Source of the DNA: Gracilaria gracilis
Taxonomy: Eukaryota > Rhodophyta > Florideophyceae > Gracilariales > Gracilariaceae
Length of the DNA stretch: 64,000 nucleotides
Reading direction: 5' to 3'
Assembly: GCA_030374805.1 (NCBI GenBank)
Contig: JARGSG010000072.1
Span: 124,001 to 188,000, forward strand
Shown piece after piece: positions 47,352-57,925 of the stretch. A model generated the notes under the pieces. The model did not search any database. It was given only the letters and a program-made list of their open reading frames with translations, and was not told where the DNA came from. The translations under genes and the position numbers were made by a program. Positions within the stretch are counted from its first letter, which is position 1, and each line of letters begins with the position of its first letter.

Positions 47352-47666
47352 TCGTCGCCTGGTTATCTCCGTTTTTCAAGATAACTCGTACATATAAAAC
47401 GGTCGTTCTGTGTAGCCATGAGGCGTCACGAAACCCAGCCGGAATCCCAGGTACTTTACTACATGGCATATTCTACCCAAAGGGACTTAGGCCCAGAAGT
47501 GGCCATAAATAATTGCAATGCTTCCTCTGGACCAGTAACTACAGAGTTGTTGTTATTACAACAACACAAAGTATGCCGTTAAGATTTCTAGGTCGTCTTG
47601 CCTGTAATACAATATCACCCCCAATCTTGTTTGTTTTTCCTTCTGCTTCTCAACCTCACATGCAAC

Positions 47667-48665
47667 ATGAAACGAATCCTCCTCGTGCATGCGTTCGTTC
47701 TCTCTCTTCTGTGCATACACAGTTCTCGAGCGCAAACCTCAACCTTACGATGCAATAGAGCTCCACCGCAGAACCAATCTCAGTCGCCGCAATTCTTGTG
47801 TGAGGTTGACATCACGGTCGTTCGTAATGCCAACTGCAGCGCAACCATCACAGAGAGATATCTTTTTCCCTACACTACTGGGCGCGATGCGTTTCGGCGC
47901 ATTCCTCTAATTGAAGGACAGCAAGTTGCTAAAAACGTTCTTGCTAGGCGTGAGAACACTACCATCTTCCAAGCCAGTCGCCTTCTTTCTGAACCCGGGA
48001 AAAACGAAGTGCTGGTGAAACTTCCTACTCGGCAACAGAATCAATCTGTTCTGTTCACGGTGCAATACATTCTGGATCCTGGCGTGGCTAAATTTACCAC
48101 CACATGTGAAGACTCAACTACTGCGCCACCGGCTTTCGAGAATGAAAATGTCATACGATGGCGAACTGGTTCGTGGCAACAGACTTTCGACAAAATGAGA
48201 GTTTCTTTTATCACTGCCAATAGCAACGCATCGTTCGGCGTAACGTCAGCGTCAGGTGGTCAAGTTCTTGCTTCCTCGCCGGACAATATGACAATCATTC
48301 TGTGGGAAGACGTGTTTACGACTGGGACATCTGTAGACGTTCTTGTTGCTGAGCGAGGTACAGCACTATGCCCCACGGCGCTTCAATGCTTTTCTGACGG
48401 TCCCTTCAATGCAGATACATCTTCCGACTCAAGTGGATTTTCTAACCCACTTATTATCTTTTTGCTTGCTGTCGGTGGATTTATGCTGATGTTTCTTGTA
48501 TGTCTTCTCACAGGTCTGGGACATGGAGGGGGCGTTCGAGGCGGATTCGGAGGTGGAGGCGGATTCGGAGGTGGAGGCGGATTCGGAGGTGGAGGTGGAT
48601 TCGGAGGTGGAGGTGGAGGTGGAGGCGGAGGCGGATGTGGCGGAGGCGGGGGTGGTGGCGGTTGA
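47667..48665 (+). CDS. DUF2207-like secreted/membrane protein with Gly-rich tail
   Basis: The preferred start is MKRILLVHAFVLSLLCIHSS at 47667, because it gives a clean signal peptide cleaved after SSRA; an upstream in-frame ATG at 47598 would add 23 residues. The ectodomain (about 240 residues) contains NCSATITERYLFPYTTGRDA FRRIPL, the pattern of the DUF2207 N-terminal domain, several N-glycosylation sites (NRT-like, NQS, NAS, NMT) and a few Cys. One transmembrane helix follows (PLIIFLLAVGGFMLMFLVCL), then a cytosolic tail of GFGGGG repeats ending in poly-Gly, as in bacterial DUF2207 proteins. Function of the family is unknown. The product is 332 residues. The tail is encoded by an 18-bp minisatellite, so its length may vary between individuals. 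Confidence 0.8.
   Translation: MKRILLVHAFVLSLLCIHSSRAQTSTLRCNRAPPQNQSQSPQFLCEVDITVVRNANCSATITERYLFPYTTGRDAFRRIPLIEGQQVAKNVLARRENTTIFQASRLLSEPGKNEVLVKLPTRQQNQSVLFTVQYILDPGVAKFTTTCEDSTTAPPAFENENVIRWRTGSWQQTFDKMRVSFITANSNASFGVTSASGGQVLASSPDNMTIILWEDVFTTGTSVDVLVAERGTALCPTALQCFSDGPFNADTSSDSSGFSNPLIIFLLAVGGFMLMFLVCLLTGLGHGGGVRGGFGGGGGFGGGGGFGGGGGFGGGGGGGGGGGCGGGGGGGG
48535..48660 (+). repeat. 18-bp minisatellite encoding GFGGGG
   Basis: GGATTCGGAGGTGGAGGC-type units repeated about four times, grading into GGT/GGC runs, in the 3' end of the membrane-protein gene. Confidence 0.85.
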
Positions 48666-49559
48666 GGAGTGTTGAAGAGGGACCTAAGTTGTGATGAGAT
48701 GATTCAGACGCAATTGTTGTTCTTTTGTTAGGAAGCGTGGCTGTCATATGTGTGCTCTCTGATATCCCAGTTATCAAAGCTACCATCATCATGATGACCA
48801 TCACGCAAATAGCGAGGACAAAAACATCATCAACCAACCACAACTAAAATTACGTACCACATCACCGTCTCGCCGTCGCCCACACTCGTGCACACTACTA
48901 ATCTGTGCGCTATGACACGTGATTCTGATACTTGCTCGACTTGATCATCATCGATGAACTGCCGATGCGAGCGTTTCATTGCTGGTTAGCAATACACGAA
49001 TAATTCTCCTCTGCTGTGCAGGGTACCGTATTTCCCACATCTTGCTCAGCAAGCTAATGCAAGTGAACAAAGTAAACTTCCACATGCGTATGATACACAA
49101 CGTAATGGGCTAGTGAGGCGGTCGAGATAGGGCGGACAAGATGAATATGGAGCCCCAGATGTAAGTCGGAATTACCTCAGACTTGAACGAAGGGCGCATT
49201 GGGCGCTCTATGTTGTCTGCGAATCAGTTCCAGTCTCCGAAACGTTCTAAGCCGGTTGTCGGTTTATTGCGACTGTACACTCCCCATGAGCATGTCTTCT
49301 CCCTAATGCAAGATTGTATTACCACTGCAGGAACGTGTGAAGTTCACATTGTGAACGTGTTGTAGGGCTCTCATCATGATGATGGGAGCAGCATGTTAGA
49401 AGGCGTTCGATTCAGGTGGAGATGAATCTCGATTACTCAATAGAGGCGATAGCTCATGGCATTAAACAACCGATTGTTGTCAATAGCTGAGTACTCTTTT
49501 GAGTGTTGACGTACTGAAACAACGGAAGGTAATTTACCTTCGTCGCGTTCCGATCTATC
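48666..49559. other. Intergenic, no gene seen
   Basis: Should hold the 3' UTR of the membrane-protein gene. Minus-strand frames reaching into the Gly-rich end are shadows of the minisatellite. Confidence 0.5.
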
Positions 49560-49823
49560 TACAAGGGTATGCCTTGTGAAGCTTACGTCAAGGCGCGCGC
49601 AGCGGCGCAGATTGGATGCCCTCGAATAAGAGTCGCGCAGCAAACGCCACGCTGATGCGTGGCACACGTGTGTCGGGCTTCATGCACAGTTTTGCTGCAA
49701 AAGTTTTGCGGCGCCCAAATGTGGGTAAATACGTGTCCAACAAGGCGCCGCCTCGCTGGCGGGGAGGATAACCTTTACAGTGTATTCTGTATGAGAGAGG
49801 CTTTACCTTCGTAGATACGGTCA
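49560..49823 (+). repeat. Dispersed repeat, copy 2 (left part)
   Basis: About 75-80 percent identical by eye to 43830-44105, including AAGGCGCCGCCTCGCTGGCG and TTTACAGTGTATTCTGTATG. The translated pieces (RPNVGKYVSNKAPPRW; LQCILYERGFTFV) are better conserved than the DNA, which suggests past coding constraint. Confidence 0.6.
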
Positions 49824-50055
49824 CTTGAACGTAAGAATCAACGCGACGAGGGTTACCCTTGCTGGAGAGAACAGATATCCAACTTGGCTTGGTCTTCGGT
49901 CCTTTACTGGCGGAACCGAGACACTCGTAGCGTACTACACATATGGTGTGCAGGTCTCAATGCGCCTCTACTAATAGAGCTCATTTGTTCCACGCGCGCC
50001 CATCGCAGTCGCAGTCAAAGTCGCCGTCAGCGCGCGCTGTTCCTAACCAGAAGTC

Positions 50056-50997
50056 TCAGCTGATTTCAAACAGCTGTCCCCAATCAGGTGCACGTGGTTC
50101 CCCGTCCAACGATCCAATGCTATCCTCCGATTCACAAGACGTGTCAAAGCGTCAACACAGCCCACCGTCAGGCAGCACTCGCGTACAACCGTCACTCTCT
50201 CGCCAGGCGGCTTGACCCACAGGTACGCGTCGATCAACTTTTCATCGGCCATGTCAGCCGTCGGGAACGTCCCAATGCCCGCGCCGCGCGCGTTGCACCA
50301 GTTGGCGCACTTGATCCTGGCGTTTTCCGCGCCGTGGCGCGCCGTGTCGATCACGAAAGGCGGCGTGAAGCCGGCGATGACGCTGCGCAGCTGCGTGTTG
50401 AGCAGCTACACGTAGGTGAGCTCCGTGAAGCCGCTGTTTGACTCGCCAAAGTCGCAAGGGTCGACCATACAGCACGGGTGTGCAGCGTGTTCACCGTCCT
50501 CGCAGAAACCCACTCGAGGGCACCGAGTGCCCAGCGGTTGGTAGTTGGCCACGTTCACCGAGAAGCCAAATATTGTGCGCAATGTTCATTGGGGCAATCT
50601 CCTTCACCAAACTCCGCGTTGGACCCCCACCCAAGCCATCCCCCGTGTGCGGCATCCACGTAAATGGAAGCGGAGCTGCATGCCGAAGCCATCGCATTCA
50701 CGGCGTAACGAATTCCGTTTCGTATGCTGAACTGTGAGCCGTCCACGGCGCACCTGGGGTTATCCATGTTGGTCACCAAGTTGGGCAGCGAGTCGGGCTC
50801 GATGATGAACGCCATGGACACCTTGTCGCAGAACTCGGCGACCGTCTTTGCCATTACATCGATGTAAGCAGTTCGGTACTCGGCATACCCACCGTTGCAT
50901 GAAGGTGAATCAAAGTTGCATGTGCCGTCTTGGCGCCTGAAGCAGCAGATCTCGCCGGCGGCCGCTTCAGCCGAGCAGTCACGGTTTGGGATGTTGT
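50056..50997 (-). pseudogene. GH6 glycosidase, 3' piece
   Basis: Resumes at the target duplication (50993-50997) with IPNRDCSAEA, the first catalytic Asp loop. It continues through FIIEPDSLPNLVTNM (catalytic acid region) and YVDAAHGGWLGWGSNAEF, as in GH6 cellobiohydrolases and endoglucanases. Later landmarks are NVANYQPLGTRCP, VIDTARHGAENARIKCANWC, GIGTFPTADM and DAYLWVKPPGE. Lesions in this host pseudogene: a frame change near 50560, an in-frame TAG at 50406-50408, and a second frame change just after VKPPGE, where an extra AG repeat is likely; the last part (RFDTSCESEDSIGS; RAPDWGQLFEIS) is in that third frame, with one more stop before it, and ends at a TGA at 50056-50058. With the insertion and the TAA in the 5' piece the gene has at least six lesions. 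Confidence 0.8.
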
Positions 50998-51226
50998 TGT
51001 GCGCTTGGTTGCAATTGCGCAAGTTTGGTGGTGAAAGTGCTGAGGTTCGATGCCCTCGTTTACTAAGGAGGCAGCGGTTGTGGTGTCTTAAGTAAGCACC
51101 ACAGCTGTTCCCAATCGGGAACAAGACTACTCTAGACTACTACCTAAAACGGATGTGCCACCCAAACGTGGGTGGCACCATCTTGGGTGGCTGTGCTGTC
51201 CTGAGTGGATGATTCCATCCACTACA
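50998..51226 (-). repeat. 3' LTR of Gypsy element C
   Basis: 229 bp, no difference seen from 61378-61606; preceded by GTTGT at 50993-50997. Confidence 0.95.
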
Positions 51227-51236
51227 CTCCCCTTCT

Positions 51237-52968
51237 TCAAAGACCAAGTGCCTGTTTGGCCTTTTGAGCTAGACGCGAAGGAGTGTTCTTGCGTCGAAGT
51301 AGTTTCATGAGCAATGCAGGAACATCTTTGTAGATTTGCCTTACCGGCTCCAGAGTGTCTTCAGACTTGTCCAGGCCTTTCCAACGGACATGAACCAGAA
51401 CTTCGTCTTTGTCTTCTACCAGTCTAAGCAAGCGTGCAACTGGCATGCCAGTTTCAGAGCACAAGACGTGAGCCATTACAGCCTCAGTGTCCAGCGAGGC
51501 GTCATGATAGAACTTCAACCGAGAGCCATGAATGTCTTGTATTGATCCGTTACGAAGGTCCTCAACTTGATACACATAATCAGAGAGAGCCTGAACAATG
51601 CGCCGTGGTCCTCTCCAGCGTAGGGCTAGTTTCTCCCCGGCAGTAAAGTCTTCCCTTGCAACGAGAACAAAGTCTCCTTTTCCAAAGTTAGGCAGCTTGC
51701 CCCTTGAAGCTCTTTCTCTTGAAGACTTTCTGTTACGCTGCAGCGTGTTGTGCACAAGAGGGTGCAGCTCTTCCATGAAATGTTGCAAAGCTTCTATGTT
51801 GACCGAGCGCTCAAGCTGTGCTTCTACCACCGAAACTGGTTTCGCTGTGGTTGTGCGAAAGAAAGTGGAGATCGGCGGCGTGGGTTCCATTCCCAGAAAC
51901 GCGGTGATTGGGGCAATGTTCTTTCGGTGCGGCGATGCGGCGTTGTTTAGAACACTCTGTATGAGTGGAAGAAGATCTGGCCATTCCTTGAAATCCATCT
52001 GATACTCTGAAACTAAGGCGCGAAAAGTTCTGATGAGCTCCTTTCCAAGCCTTTCCACTGCGCCGTTACTACATGGAGTGTACGGAAGAGTAAAATGATG
52101 TGGGACGCGGAGGAACTTCGTGAGCTTTCCCACAGTCTGATTTTTGAAGTGCGTTGGTCCATCAGACATCAGCCCTTGCGGTACATTGAAAGCTGCGCAC
52201 CAATCGACGATAGAAAGTGCTGCATTGTCGGCAGTTGTGTCAGGAGTAGGGAAAAACCACTTGTAGTCGGAGTGGTCATCTCGTAGCATGAGTACATACT
52301 TGGAACCGACAATGCTAGGTCCAATTTCAATGTAGTCGAACTGTAGGAGATCATTGGGTCTTGTTCCATGGAGTGCGGGGCCAAATGGTCTCGGTATCTT
52401 CTCTCCTCCCGTTGTCGAGATACAATGAATGCAAGCATCCACAAAACTGTGAATGTCGTTTGCTACTGTGCTCCAATGGTAATGCTTGCTCAGAGTGCTT
52501 GAGGTTGAGTTCCTACCGCGATGACCGGCAGGTCCAGTGTGCGCGATAATGCAAAGGCGCAGTTGGAGGTCTTCACACTGTTCTGGAATCCAGATGGCCT
52601 CGGTGGATGTTTTCCAAATCCCATCGACCGACCGTAGATTCGTTGGGCGGCTTGCGGCGTGTCGGTTCTGTTCCATGACTATTTCTTCTGGGGAGGGCCA
52701 GCAAAAATCCTCTGCATTTGCCGTGGGAAGTGTCGGAACTTTGATCAGTCTTCTTACAACTTTTGGGGCTGACCAACGCGTTAGCATATCAGTCCACACA
52801 TTATCCAATCCGCTGATGTGGAAGCAGATATATGCGTACGCACTTAGGCGCACTGCCCAGCGAAGGACCTTGCGAGTGGAGGATTGGCTGAGATCTGGGA
52901 TGAGGGAAAGCGGGTCGAAGAGGAACACAAGATTGTTGTGGTCTGTGAAGAGGTCAAAACCCGCGGCG
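51237..52968 (-). CDS. Gypsy element C: rest of RNase H, integrase, chromodomain
   Basis: Continues RNase H after the nested insertion (LFTDHNNLVFLFDPLSLI), then the integrase zinc region (HTGPAGHRGRNS ... CIHCIS), the catalytic core (LRDDHSDYKWFFP; MSDGPTHFKNQTV; SNGAVERLGKEL) and, near the C-terminus, a chromodomain-like segment VLVHVRWKGLDKSEDTLEPV. The stop at about 51237 lies 11 bp from the 3' LTR, just before the polypurine tract. Confidence 0.9.
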
Positions 52969-52973
52969 GTGGC

Positions 52974-53355
52974 AATGTAAAGTCGGGTACAAGAGGTTGG
53001 ATTGGTTGAAACAGAGTTTATTGTTCGTTGTTTCCGGGCTGTGAGTACCGGGGTCTTGTCTGTCTGCTTGAGTAGGAATGCAAGAGAACTGTACTGAGTT
53101 GTCTTCTTAAATACCCTTTGCGCACGCTCTGGCGTAATGCAAGTAGTCTTGCAACGCACACGTAATCGTTGCTACGTAATGCCTCTCCGTCTCTCCTAGT
53201 ACGTCTGATATTATTCTGCAAAGTGCAAGTATCCAATGCAACTCTCCTAGACCATTGCACTAGATATGCATCGTGCAAACATTAATGCAAGTATTTCGCT
53301 TTGCATTGCAAATGCAAATGCACTGCAAATGCACAATCAATGCTTGCATTCCATT
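52974..53355 (-). repeat. 3' LTR of nested Copia
   Basis: 382 bp, identical by eye to 57926-58307; GTGGC precedes it. Confidence 0.95.
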
Positions 53356-53377
53356 CTAATTCTTTCTCGAAAACATT

Positions 53378-56300
53378 CTAACCGGTTGACTTGTTAGAAC
53401 TGTTTGAGAGTGCTCCTCGAAGATCTAGAGATATTTTTCCGTCGTACAACATCAATTCCAACGGTTGTGTCAAAGGACTGTCTGTCTTTGTCAACGGGTC
53501 TGCGTAGTTCAATTTTCCAGGAAACCATATCATTCGGTCGACGTTATTGGTCTCATACTCATATCTGATGACACTTACATCTCCCCTAATCGATCGATCG
53601 GTGGCGTTCCTGCAAGTCGATAGAGTTCCATACAAGTCCTTCGAGTCCACTACAGCCCAAAGAGGTACAGGTATGCCAAGTAAAATCTGAAAGGCCTTAG
53701 CAAGAACCTTTCCTTCATCGATGGCTTCACCTGCTGCCAAAGTTTCGGCAGAACCAATTGACTTAACCGGTCTACGAGATTTGTGTGAACTCCATCCAAT
53801 GATATGAATGATAGAATCCTGCGATAGCTTCCCAACCAGAAGTCCAGCAACATAGCCAAGTTGTCCATAGTCTTCTGATCGGCTGGCATCCGAGAACATC
53901 ACAACAGAAACTTCACATTTCTGGACATCGCAAGGTCTGTTGAACATCACTGAGGTCCCTTTTCTCTTCAACGCTCTCAAAAGGTTGATTTGTGTAACCA
54001 AGTCCTTTACAGTCGGTGATGGACCCTTTTGTTGCAAGTAGCTTGCCACGAAGGCGCAAAATGGCGATGCAGCGACTCCAAGCCATCCTAGGCAACTGTT
54101 GAGCGATCGAAAGGCAGATGATTCGATACTGTTAAGTTGACTGTCTTGCTCCTTTCGTCGCGTTCGACTGATTGTGTAAGCTTCGTATCCCTGCATTTTC
54201 TCATCTCCATCGATACGAATGGTCATGTCTTCATACTGAGTGATCATTAATCCGTAAAAGTTGATTTGGCCTGGTCCATACACAATAGTACCAAGTTGGT
54301 AGTCTTCCTGTATCTTGTCGATGACCTGGGCCAATTTCTCGCGAGGTCCGGCGAAGAGAATATCGTCAACAACCTTGACTGCGGCGCTGCTCATCTGGCT
54401 ATCATACTTCTGGTAGAACAGTTGCGGCACATAAACGAGCTGTTGGTATCCGATTCTTCTTAAAACATCATCACTTAACTGCTGCCACTTTGCTCCGGCA
54501 TTAACAAGGCCATACGCGGCTGAAAGAAGGAGCCAGTAGTGTTGATTACGCGTATTGCATTCACGCGGCGGTATTACATATACATCTCGTAAGGCTTCCG
54601 TTTGCAGAAAAGCACTCTTGAAATCAATTTTTGCCACTGTCCATCGATTGACTGCCGCCAACGAAAGCAAAATTCTGATTCCAACGGGAGGGCATGTTGC
54701 AGAATCGGTCTTCAAACTGTCTTTGCGTTGGTCTTTGTTACCATGGACTGCAATCCGGGCCTTCAGGGTCAATGAGTTGTCATCACAACGTTTCACCTTG
54801 TACAGCACATGGCTGGTGACTACGTTGGCAGTTTTGGGTACTTTGGAAACTGGTACCTCTCTCACGACCTTCTTAAATGACAGCGCTTCCTTCTCATACG
54901 CGTTCTGGGTTGCATACGGGGGGAGTCCTTGGGCTTGGTGCAACATGAACTCATTTGAACCGAAAGCCTGAAAGTACTCACCGATTAGTTCCTTCTCCGA
55001 GCTCCGGAGTTCTTGTCCAGGTGACAACTGCACCTCTGCTGCTTCAATCGTATCCTGAACTCGCTCAGGTGCTGTGGCGTTGTCGATGGTGTCCGCGGTT
55101 GCTGTCGTGGTGACGTAATTCCATACTTCGTCTCGCAGATTTAACTTCTCTTTGTCGCCATCAGTGTAATGTACATGATGCTTATCAGCGTCTTCGTCAT
55201 ACTTATGGACTGTCCCTGCATAGAACGTTTTGTCCATGGGCCAATAAACTTCAATATGGTCTCCAACCTTCGGCATGATGGGTCCCGTTTGACCCATGTC
55301 ATCTTCGGTGTCCTCGCGGTTGGTGGTTGTCGTTTGTACTAGTTGATGTCGAACTACTTCATCACTCTCGCCCGATTTATCTTCCAATCCGTGAAGAGAA
55401 TCATCCAAATTCCTGTCAAGTTCGTCTATTGCATCTCGCACAGCAGCTGCTAGCTCGTTGTCATGAATTGCGGGTCGAACATCTTCGATTGCTGCATTTA
55501 TCTTCTTTCCATTTGCTCCAGGAACGGTAACAGTACCACTTTCACGTTGAAATGTAAGTATAGGCTTGTTCTGGGACCATTTTCCTCTCTTCTCGTGTTG
55601 CTTTTTGATGTATATCTGTACCAAATCTCCTACGGTTACTGGGGGTTCTTCGAACGTCCTGGACCTAAGGATTAAAGTCAGCTTACGCTTGGCCAAGAGA
55701 GTTCGGTGTGCATCGACGAGTTCCTGGGGCAGCAGCCTTGGCAGGCCGCCATTCTCGATTGGTCTCGCATATCCTTTTGCCAACTCGTGCGCGGATAGGA
55801 CGTCGTTTCCATAAAGATCGTTGGTTATCCTGATAGCCTGTTGCACAAAAAGAGAGCTTCTCCAATCAGTGGCTTCTACGTTTGAAGCCTCCTTCAGACG
55901 CAGGAAAACGTCTCTGATTATGCGATGCTTGGATTCGAGAACGTTCTTGTTGTGTCTACGGGCGGGTAGGGGTCTGACTTCAATTCCCCGCTCACTCAGA
56001 TAGTCGTTAAATATGGTATTGTTGAAGGCTTGGTCGTACGCAACCACATCAGGTTCCCAAAATGGTGTTAACCAATGTGCGTCGAAGATCAATATGGCGT
56101 TTCGCATGGACGTATCTTCCACCTCCGCTCCGACTGAGTATCGCGATACGGAATCCATGATGTGCATTACCACATGTTGATGCAAGAACAGATGATCGAC
56201 ACACACGACCTCGTTGAACGATCTCGTCATTGAGCTTAGCGATACTTTTCTGGAGGCTTTGGGTGTCGCTGTTGCTTTGCAGGCGGTACAGTCTTCCAAA

Positions 56301-57922
56301 GCAGTCTGCAAATACTTGTCCACTTGTGCGTTCCAAACTTCATTCCTTTCCAAAAGAATTTTGATATCCGAGTAGTTTGAGTGACCACAGACATGTTTGT
56401 GCACCTTATCCACGATCTTTTTAAGATCCTTCCATGGTCTATCAGAAGTATCACCATCCAGATGAGCCGTTGCGCAAAACAACGCAGTCTCGTGTTCGGC
56501 TGTAAGTTCGGGTTCGTGGAAACTGAACACTGCGTATGGAATGTAGGTGTGCAAATCTTTGTCCACCAAAGTGATGTGGCCTTGTCCCTGGTCATCTTCA
56601 TCGGGAGGGAGTTTCAGGACATTCTGGTTGACGCGAAGAATGTCACAATAATTGGTGACGTTTCGCCCAACAACCCACTGGGAGGATCCGTCGATTACCA
56701 AGTGTCGAATATGCACAGTTCTTCCTTCGTCCGTCTTCGCCTTCAGCATCACTGAACCAAGGATCTTCCTTGCCGGGCTTTTGTGTTCGCCCTTTCCATA
56801 TTGCCAATACGGTCTGTCGGCAACCGCCTCTGGTATTTCATCGAGGCTTCCATTCCAATCAGGGCAAACAAATTTTGCAATCAGCTTGAGCTCAACTTGT
56901 CCAATACCACTGTATGGTGCTGCGTTGTCGAGGAGCGGTCCTACGAAATCTTCAACTACCGTTGAATTCATTGCACGTAGATGTCCCATGTTAAAAGTTA
57001 AAACGTTGTTCTTTTCTTTGCTTGCGTTGACCGGGGCATCTAATGCCTTGAATCCTGGTTTCAGCGAACCATCTCGGTTGTGATCCAGATACCAATGTCC
57101 ATACTTCCGACACTTCTTGCACTGCGTTCTTCCCTTCAATTCGGCGATCTGCTCAGGGGTCTTGTGCTGGTTCTGATTTCCGATAGTTCTCTCTCGAGTA
57201 CCTCTACTGTTGCTGCTTCGATACGTGTTCTGCGCCGAGTTTGCTGAAAGAGTGTTCGACGACTGTTCCCTTCCAGAATTCTTCATCTTGTCGCACTGCC
57301 TGAGTACGGAAGCGATCGATGAGTACGACACCGCCTTCAAATAGTCATTTGTAGTAGATGTCGGAGTGAGACTCGCTTCACGTGGAGCACCATTTGCTAA
57401 AACGGACACTCTTTGGTTGTTATCGACATCTGAATTTGCGAGTAAAGCGAAAGCCACAAGCGCATCTGACAGCTTTGCTTCGGGACCATGGGCGTTGAGT
57501 CTTGAAACTTGCGCTTGGAACCTGGATTCAAAATTCTTAAAGCTTTCGTTGTGGTTTCGCTTCGTGTTCAACAGTGAAAGGAAATCCTGAAAGACATCCG
57601 ACACTACGGCGAGTGGATCTCTTTTGTACAATGCTTCCACAATTGCATCCACACCCTTCACTGATTTGACTGTTTCCTCTGGAATTGCCTTGCAGAGGTC
57701 CTTTGCACGTCCGTACAGTTGTGATTGCAGCATTATTCCACGAGCTTCTTTTGGAATCTTGTTACTGTTCGAGTCCGCCAGCGTGTCGTGAAAAGCTTGC
57801 CATAGCGAAACGGCGTCCGCATATTCTTCCTGGTTTCCACGTCCATCATTCCACGGAACGGTTCTGATATCCCATGAAAAACGGGGCCTCGACGGCAGAT
57901 GGTTCGAGCTTTCTGGGCCCAT
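53378..57922 (-). CDS. Copia polyprotein with an embedded Tudor domain
   Basis: Start MGPESSNHLP at 57922, 3 bp from the LTR edge; about 1514 residues. Order: gag (FKNFESRFQAQVSRLNAHG), a CCHH knuckle (CKKCRKYGHWYLDH), protease region (PLLDNAAPYSGIG), integrase zinc region and core (VCVDHLFLHQ; AYDQAFNN; NVLESKHRII), then at residues about 886-936 a segment VGDHIEVYWPMDKTFYAGTV plus HHVHYTDGDKEKLNL and a closing EVWNY, which has the pattern of Tudor domains of plant PDS5-type proteins. Reverse transcriptase follows (AKIDFKSAFLQTEALRDVYV; VVDDILFAG) and RNase H (MFSDASRSEDYGQLGYVAGL). Tudor domains read methylated lysines or arginines; here it lies between integrase and reverse transcriptase, in the integrase C-terminal region, where chromodomains occur in some Gypsy elements. 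A role in target choice is inference. Confidence 0.9.
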   Translation of the reverse strand: MGPESSNHLPSRPRFSWDIRTVPWNDGRGNQEEYADAVSLWQAFHDTLADSNSNKIPKEARGIMLQSQLYGRAKDLCKAIPEETVKSVKGVDAIVEALYKRDPLAVVSDVFQDFLSLLNTKRNHNESFKNFESRFQAQVSRLNAHGPEAKLSDALVAFALLANSDVDNNQRVSVLANGAPREASLTPTSTTNDYLKAVSYSSIASVLRQCDKMKNSGREQSSNTLSANSAQNTYRSSNSRGTRERTIGNQNQHKTPEQIAELKGRTQCKKCRKYGHWYLDHNRDGSLKPGFKALDAPVNASKEKNNVLTFNMGHLRAMNSTVVEDFVGPLLDNAAPYSGIGQVELKLIAKFVCPDWNGSLDEIPEAVADRPYWQYGKGEHKSPARKILGSVMLKAKTDEGRTVHIRHLVIDGSSQWVVGRNVTNYCDILRVNQNVLKLPPDEDDQGQGHITLVDKDLHTYIPYAVFSFHEPELTAEHETALFCATAHLDGDTSDRPWKDLKKIVDKVHKHVCGHSNYSDIKILLERNEVWNAQVDKYLQTALEDCTACKATATPKASRKVSLSSMTRSFNEVVCVDHLFLHQHVVMHIMDSVSRYSVGAEVEDTSMRNAILIFDAHWLTPFWEPDVVAYDQAFNNTIFNDYLSERGIEVRPLPARRHNKNVLESKHRIIRDVFLRLKEASNVEATDWRSSLFVQQAIRITNDLYGNDVLSAHELAKGYARPIENGGLPRLLPQELVDAHRTLLAKRKLTLILRSRTFEEPPVTVGDLVQIYIKKQHEKRGKWSQNKPILTFQRESGTVTVPGANGKKINAAIEDVRPAIHDNELAAAVRDAIDELDRNLDDSLHGLEDKSGESDEVVRHQLVQTTTTNREDTEDDMGQTGPIMPKVGDHIEVYWPMDKTFYAGTVHKYDEDADKHHVHYTDGDKEKLNLRDEVWNYVTTTATADTIDNATAPERVQDTIEAAEVQLSPGQELRSSEKELIGEYFQAFGSNEFMLHQAQGLPPYATQNAYEKEALSFKKVVREVPVSKVPKTANVVTSHVLYKVKRCDDNSLTLKARIAVHGNKDQRKDSLKTDSATCPPVGIRILLSLAAVNRWTVAKIDFKSAFLQTEALRDVYVIPPRECNTRNQHYWLLLSAAYGLVNAGAKWQQLSDDVLRRIGYQQLVYVPQLFYQKYDSQMSSAAVKVVDDILFAGPREKLAQVIDKIQEDYQLGTIVYGPGQINFYGLMITQYEDMTIRIDGDEKMQGYEAYTISRTRRKEQDSQLNSIESSAFRSLNSCLGWLGVAASPFCAFVASYLQQKGPSPTVKDLVTQINLLRALKRKGTSVMFNRPCDVQKCEVSVVMFSDASRSEDYGQLGYVAGLLVGKLSQDSIIHIIGWSSHKSRRPVKSIGSAETLAAGEAIDEGKVLAKAFQILLGIPVPLWAVVDSKDLYGTLSTCRNATDRSIRGDVSVIRYEYETNNVDRMIWFPGKLNYADPLTKTDSPLTQPLELMLYDGKISLDLRGALSNSSNKSTG

Positions 57923-57925
57923 AAC

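Noticed and set aside
48508-48843. Minus-strand frame starting with a hydrophobic MWLVDDVFVLAICVMVIMMM
   Set aside because: Most of its length is the antisense of the Gly-rich minisatellite of the membrane-protein gene; the hydrophobic start is short and has no other support.
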